Assembly (NCBI GenBank): GCA_964392965.1
Contig: CAYMSA010000035.1
Coordinates: forward strand, 1 to 16,522
Source of the DNA: CAYMSA01 sp964392965
GTDB lineage: Bacteria; Actinomycetota; Coriobacteriia; Anaerosomatales; Anaerosomataceae
Length of the DNA stretch: 16,522 bases
Reading direction: 5' to 3'
Positions 14,808 to 16,522 of the stretch are shown one piece after another. A program made the position numbers and the translations under genes. The notes beneath the pieces are model-generated. The model was not told the origin of the DNA, did no database searches, and saw only the letters and a program-made list of their open reading frames with translations. The number at the start of each line of letters is the position of its first letter. Within the stretch, counting starts at the first letter, position 1.

Positions 14808-15737
14808 CTACTCGGCCTTCTTCTCCTTGAACAGCTCGCCGATGCCGCCGATGCTGCCCATGATCCCGGAGACCTCCATCGGCAGGAACACCTTGTTGGC
14901 CGGTCCGTCTGCGATGGCCTTGAGGGCCTCGAGGTACCGGATCGCGATGAGGTCGTTGGTCGGATCGCCCTCGTGGATCGCGCCGAAGACGCTCTTGATG
15001 GCGAGCGCTTCACCTTCGGCCACGGTGAGCTTCTGGAACTTGTCGGCCTCGGCCACGCGCTTGATGGCCTCGGCCTTACCCTCGGACTCGAGGATCGCCG
15101 ACTGCTTGGAGCCCTCGGCGCGGGTGATCGCCGCCTGCTTGTCGCCGTCGGCTTCGAGGATGACGGCGCGGCGGGTGCGCTCGGCCTTCATCTGGCGGTG
15201 CATGGCCTCGGTGACGTCGATCGGCGGCTCGATGCGCTGGAGCTCCACGCGGACGATACGCACGCCCCACTTGTCGGTGGCGTCGTCGAGGATCTGGCGC
15301 AGCGTGGCGTTGATGTTCTCGCGGCTCGTGAGCGACTCGTCGAGCTGCATCTCGCCGATGACGTTACGCAGGTTGGTCTGCGCGAGCTTGGTCGCCGCCA
15401 TGTAGAAGTTGGCCACGTTGTAGACGAGCTTCACCGGGTCGGTGGCCTCGTAGTAGACGACGGCGTCCACGGTGACGACGACGTTGTCCTTGGTGATGAC
15501 CTCTTGTGGCGGCACGTCCACGACGTTCTCACGCATGTCCACCTTGGTGAGCTTGTCGATGACCGGCACGATCAGGTGCAGACCTGACTCGGCGGTGCGC
15601 TGGTATTTGCCGAGCCGCTCCACGAGGCCCTTCTCGTACGGGCGGACGATCTTGATGCCCGAGAGCGCCCAGAAGAACAGGACGACTGCGATGACTATGA
15701 GCACTGAGAAGAAGAAGCCGAGACCTTCCACGTTCAC
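14808..15737 (-). CDS. SPFH/band 7 domain protein (QmcA/stomatin-like)
   Basis: A 309-residue membrane-anchored scaffold of the stomatin/prohibitin/flotillin/HflK group, which organises membrane microdomains and often regulates proteases. A single N-terminal helix (about 7-28) is followed by IKIVRPYEKGLVERLGKYQR, a signature of the QmcA/stomatin type, then the band 7 domain to about residue 180 (VDVPPQEVITKDNVVVTVDA). An Ala/Glu/Lys-rich coiled-coil region follows (about 185-240). The C-terminus ends FKEKKAE. GTG 15737 overlaps the NfeD stop as GTGA; a second in-frame GTG at 15731 has better spacing from AAGGAG and may be the true start. Pairing with NfeD is a well-known arrangement. Confidence 0.93.
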   Translation of the reverse strand: MNVEGLGFFFSVLIVIAVVLFFWALSGIKIVRPYEKGLVERLGKYQRTAESGLHLIVPVIDKLTKVDMRENVVDVPPQEVITKDNVVVTVDAVVYYEATDPVKLVYNVANFYMAATKLAQTNLRNVIGEMQLDESLTSRENINATLRQILDDATDKWGVRIVRVELQRIEPPIDVTEAMHRQMKAERTRRAVILEADGDKQAAITRAEGSKQSAILESEGKAEAIKRVAEADKFQKLTVAEGEALAIKSVFGAIHEGDPTNDLIAIRYLEALKAIADGPANKVFLPMEVSGIMGSIGGIGELFKEKKAE

Positions 15738-16177
15738 TCCTTATCGTCGGATGCCGCATGCACGATGACCCGCGTGCCCACGACTCTGTCCACTACGATC
15801 TTCGCGCCTTCCGGGATCGTCATCCCGTCGGCCGCATCGGCGCGCCACTCCTCACGGTCGATGAGCACGCGGCCACCCCGCGAGCCCTCGATCGCGTCGA
15901 TCACCGTTCCCTCACGGCCGAGCAGCCGGTCGATGCCCACCTTCACCGGAGGCTCGTGCGTGACCCGGTCGGAGAAGCGCCTCAGACTGAAGAGCGCCAC
16001 GCCCGACACGATGATGAAGGCCACCAGTTGCCACCCGAGTGCCAGGTCGAAGAAGGCGAAGATGCCGGCGACTATCGCGCCGATGCCGAACGGCAGCAGG
16101 AAGAAGCCCGCCGTGACGATCTCGCCCACGAGAAGGATGGCAGCCAACACGAACCACGCCCAACCCCATGCGTCCAT
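15734..16177 (-). CDS. NfeD family membrane protein
   Basis: A 147-residue short-form NfeD protein. It begins MDAWGWAWFVLAAILLVGEI, has three or four hydrophobic segments up to about residue 63, and ends in an OB-fold domain marked by LLGREGTVIDAIEG and PEGAKIVVDRVVGTRVIVH. No ClpP-like protease domain is present, so this is the short type that partners an SPFH protein, here the gene immediately downstream. A purine-rich AAGGGA precedes ATG 16177. The 69 bases upstream (16178-16246) hold no gene and only weak promoter-like sequence. Confidence 0.9.
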   Translation of the reverse strand: MDAWGWAWFVLAAILLVGEIVTAGFFLLPFGIGAIVAGIFAFFDLALGWQLVAFIIVSGVALFSLRRFSDRVTHEPPVKVGIDRLLGREGTVIDAIEGSRGGRVLIDREEWRADAADGMTIPEGAKIVVDRVVGTRVIVHAASDDKE

Positions 16178-16246
16178 TCATCGAGTCCCTTCGCCAGAGC
16201 CACTAAGCAGTAGGGTACCCGAACTCGCATCGCCACAACCGTCGCA

Positions 16247-16522
16247 TCAGGCGGAACCCTCTGCGTTCGGCTCCCCAGCGGGGGCCGCCGGTGCGGTCCT
16301 CGGCTCGATCCAGGCGAGGTACCCGGCGGCGTCCTCGACGTCGAGGTCACGCAGGTGCGTGCGGCTGCCGCCCGTGCCCGAGGCCGTCCATGCCGCGATG
16401 GACGCGAGGCGGGCGCGGCGCTGGAACCAGCTGGCTGACGCGGTCGCCCGCTGCACCTTGGCGCGCGGTACGAGGTGCGTGGTCCGGCCGAGCGCGCCCG
16501 TGCGCACCACGAGCATCGCGTC
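16247..16522 (-). CDS. Bacterial PH domain (bPH2/YdbS-YdbT-like) protein, C-terminal part
   Basis: The last 92 or so residues of a protein whose start lies beyond the window. GALGRTTHLVPRAKVQRATA, then SWFQRRARLASIAAWTASGTG, and RDLDVEDAAGYLAWI form the second half of a bPH2 (DUF304) domain, where families typically read GRTTHVVPRRKVQ, a QRRLGLAT-like stretch and a closing D-A-x2-L-x-W helix. Such proteins are usually membrane-anchored and of unclear function. A Pro/Ala-rich tail follows. The reading frame stays open to the window edge, so the apparent internal ATG at 16516 is probably not the start. Confidence 0.8.
   Translation of the reverse strand, partial: DAMLVVRTGALGRTTHLVPRAKVQRATASASWFQRRARLASIAAWTASGTGGSRTHLRDLDVEDAAGYLAWIEPRTAPAAPAGEPNAEGSA

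Noticed and set aside
14724..15587. Plus-strand open frame opposite the SPFH gene
   Set aside because: Leu/Asp/Val-rich shadow that begins inside the terminator hairpin; the minus frame is a textbook band 7 protein.

Overview
The window is a GC-rich stretch (I judge roughly 65% by eye) of a bacterial draft scaffold, with a 100-base run of N at 11145-11244. Several GTG starts, tight start/stop overlaps, a near-leaderless start and the mix of genes fit a high-GC actinomycete, possibly a Coriobacteriia-like lineage. That placement is an impression and no marker gene here proves it. No insertion sequence, phage gene, CRISPR array, tRNA or rRNA was seen.

Layout. (1) 1-1486, minus: a small DUF485-type membrane protein and the first 380 residues of an ActP/VC_2705-type sodium:carboxylate symporter, with overlapping palindromes upstream. 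(2) 1855-3339, plus: a diverged poly(ADP-ribose) glycohydrolase-like macrodomain protein followed by an unrecognised membrane protein. (3) 3336-8404: a cluster that looks lipid-directed. It holds a GNAT-like acyltransferase (minus), divergent from an operon-like trio (LpxL-type acyltransferase, CDP-alcohol phosphatidyltransferase, patatin-like hydrolase), which runs convergently into an alpha-oxoamine synthase that reads like bacterial serine palmitoyltransferase. (4) 8513-12408: a promoter, a cobalamin riboswitch, then btuF, btuC, btuD (interrupted by the gap and carrying an extra C-terminal domain) and a cob(I)alamin adenosyltransferase. Together these take up corrinoid and convert it to the coenzyme. 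(5) 12425-13192, minus: a YycJ/WalJ-type metallo-beta-lactamase-fold hydrolase. (6) 13326-14680, plus: a two-helix membrane protein, a glutaredoxin-like protein and, overlapping it by ATGA, a ferredoxin-thioredoxin-reductase catalytic domain fused to a Rieske domain. (7) 14686-14807: a nested perfect inverted repeat and terminator filling the space between convergent genes. (8) 14808-16177, minus: an NfeD/SPFH (band 7) pair. (9) 16247-16522, minus: the C-terminal end of a bacterial PH-domain protein.

The parts most worth following are the PARG-like gene, whose glycine-rich loop is altered but whose catalytic glutamate is kept; the possible sphingolipid-type or other lipid locus around the SPT-like enzyme; the FTR-Rieske fusion coupled to a glutaredoxin; and the nested 19-bp/16-bp inverted repeat. 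Family calls were made by reading motifs, without any database search.
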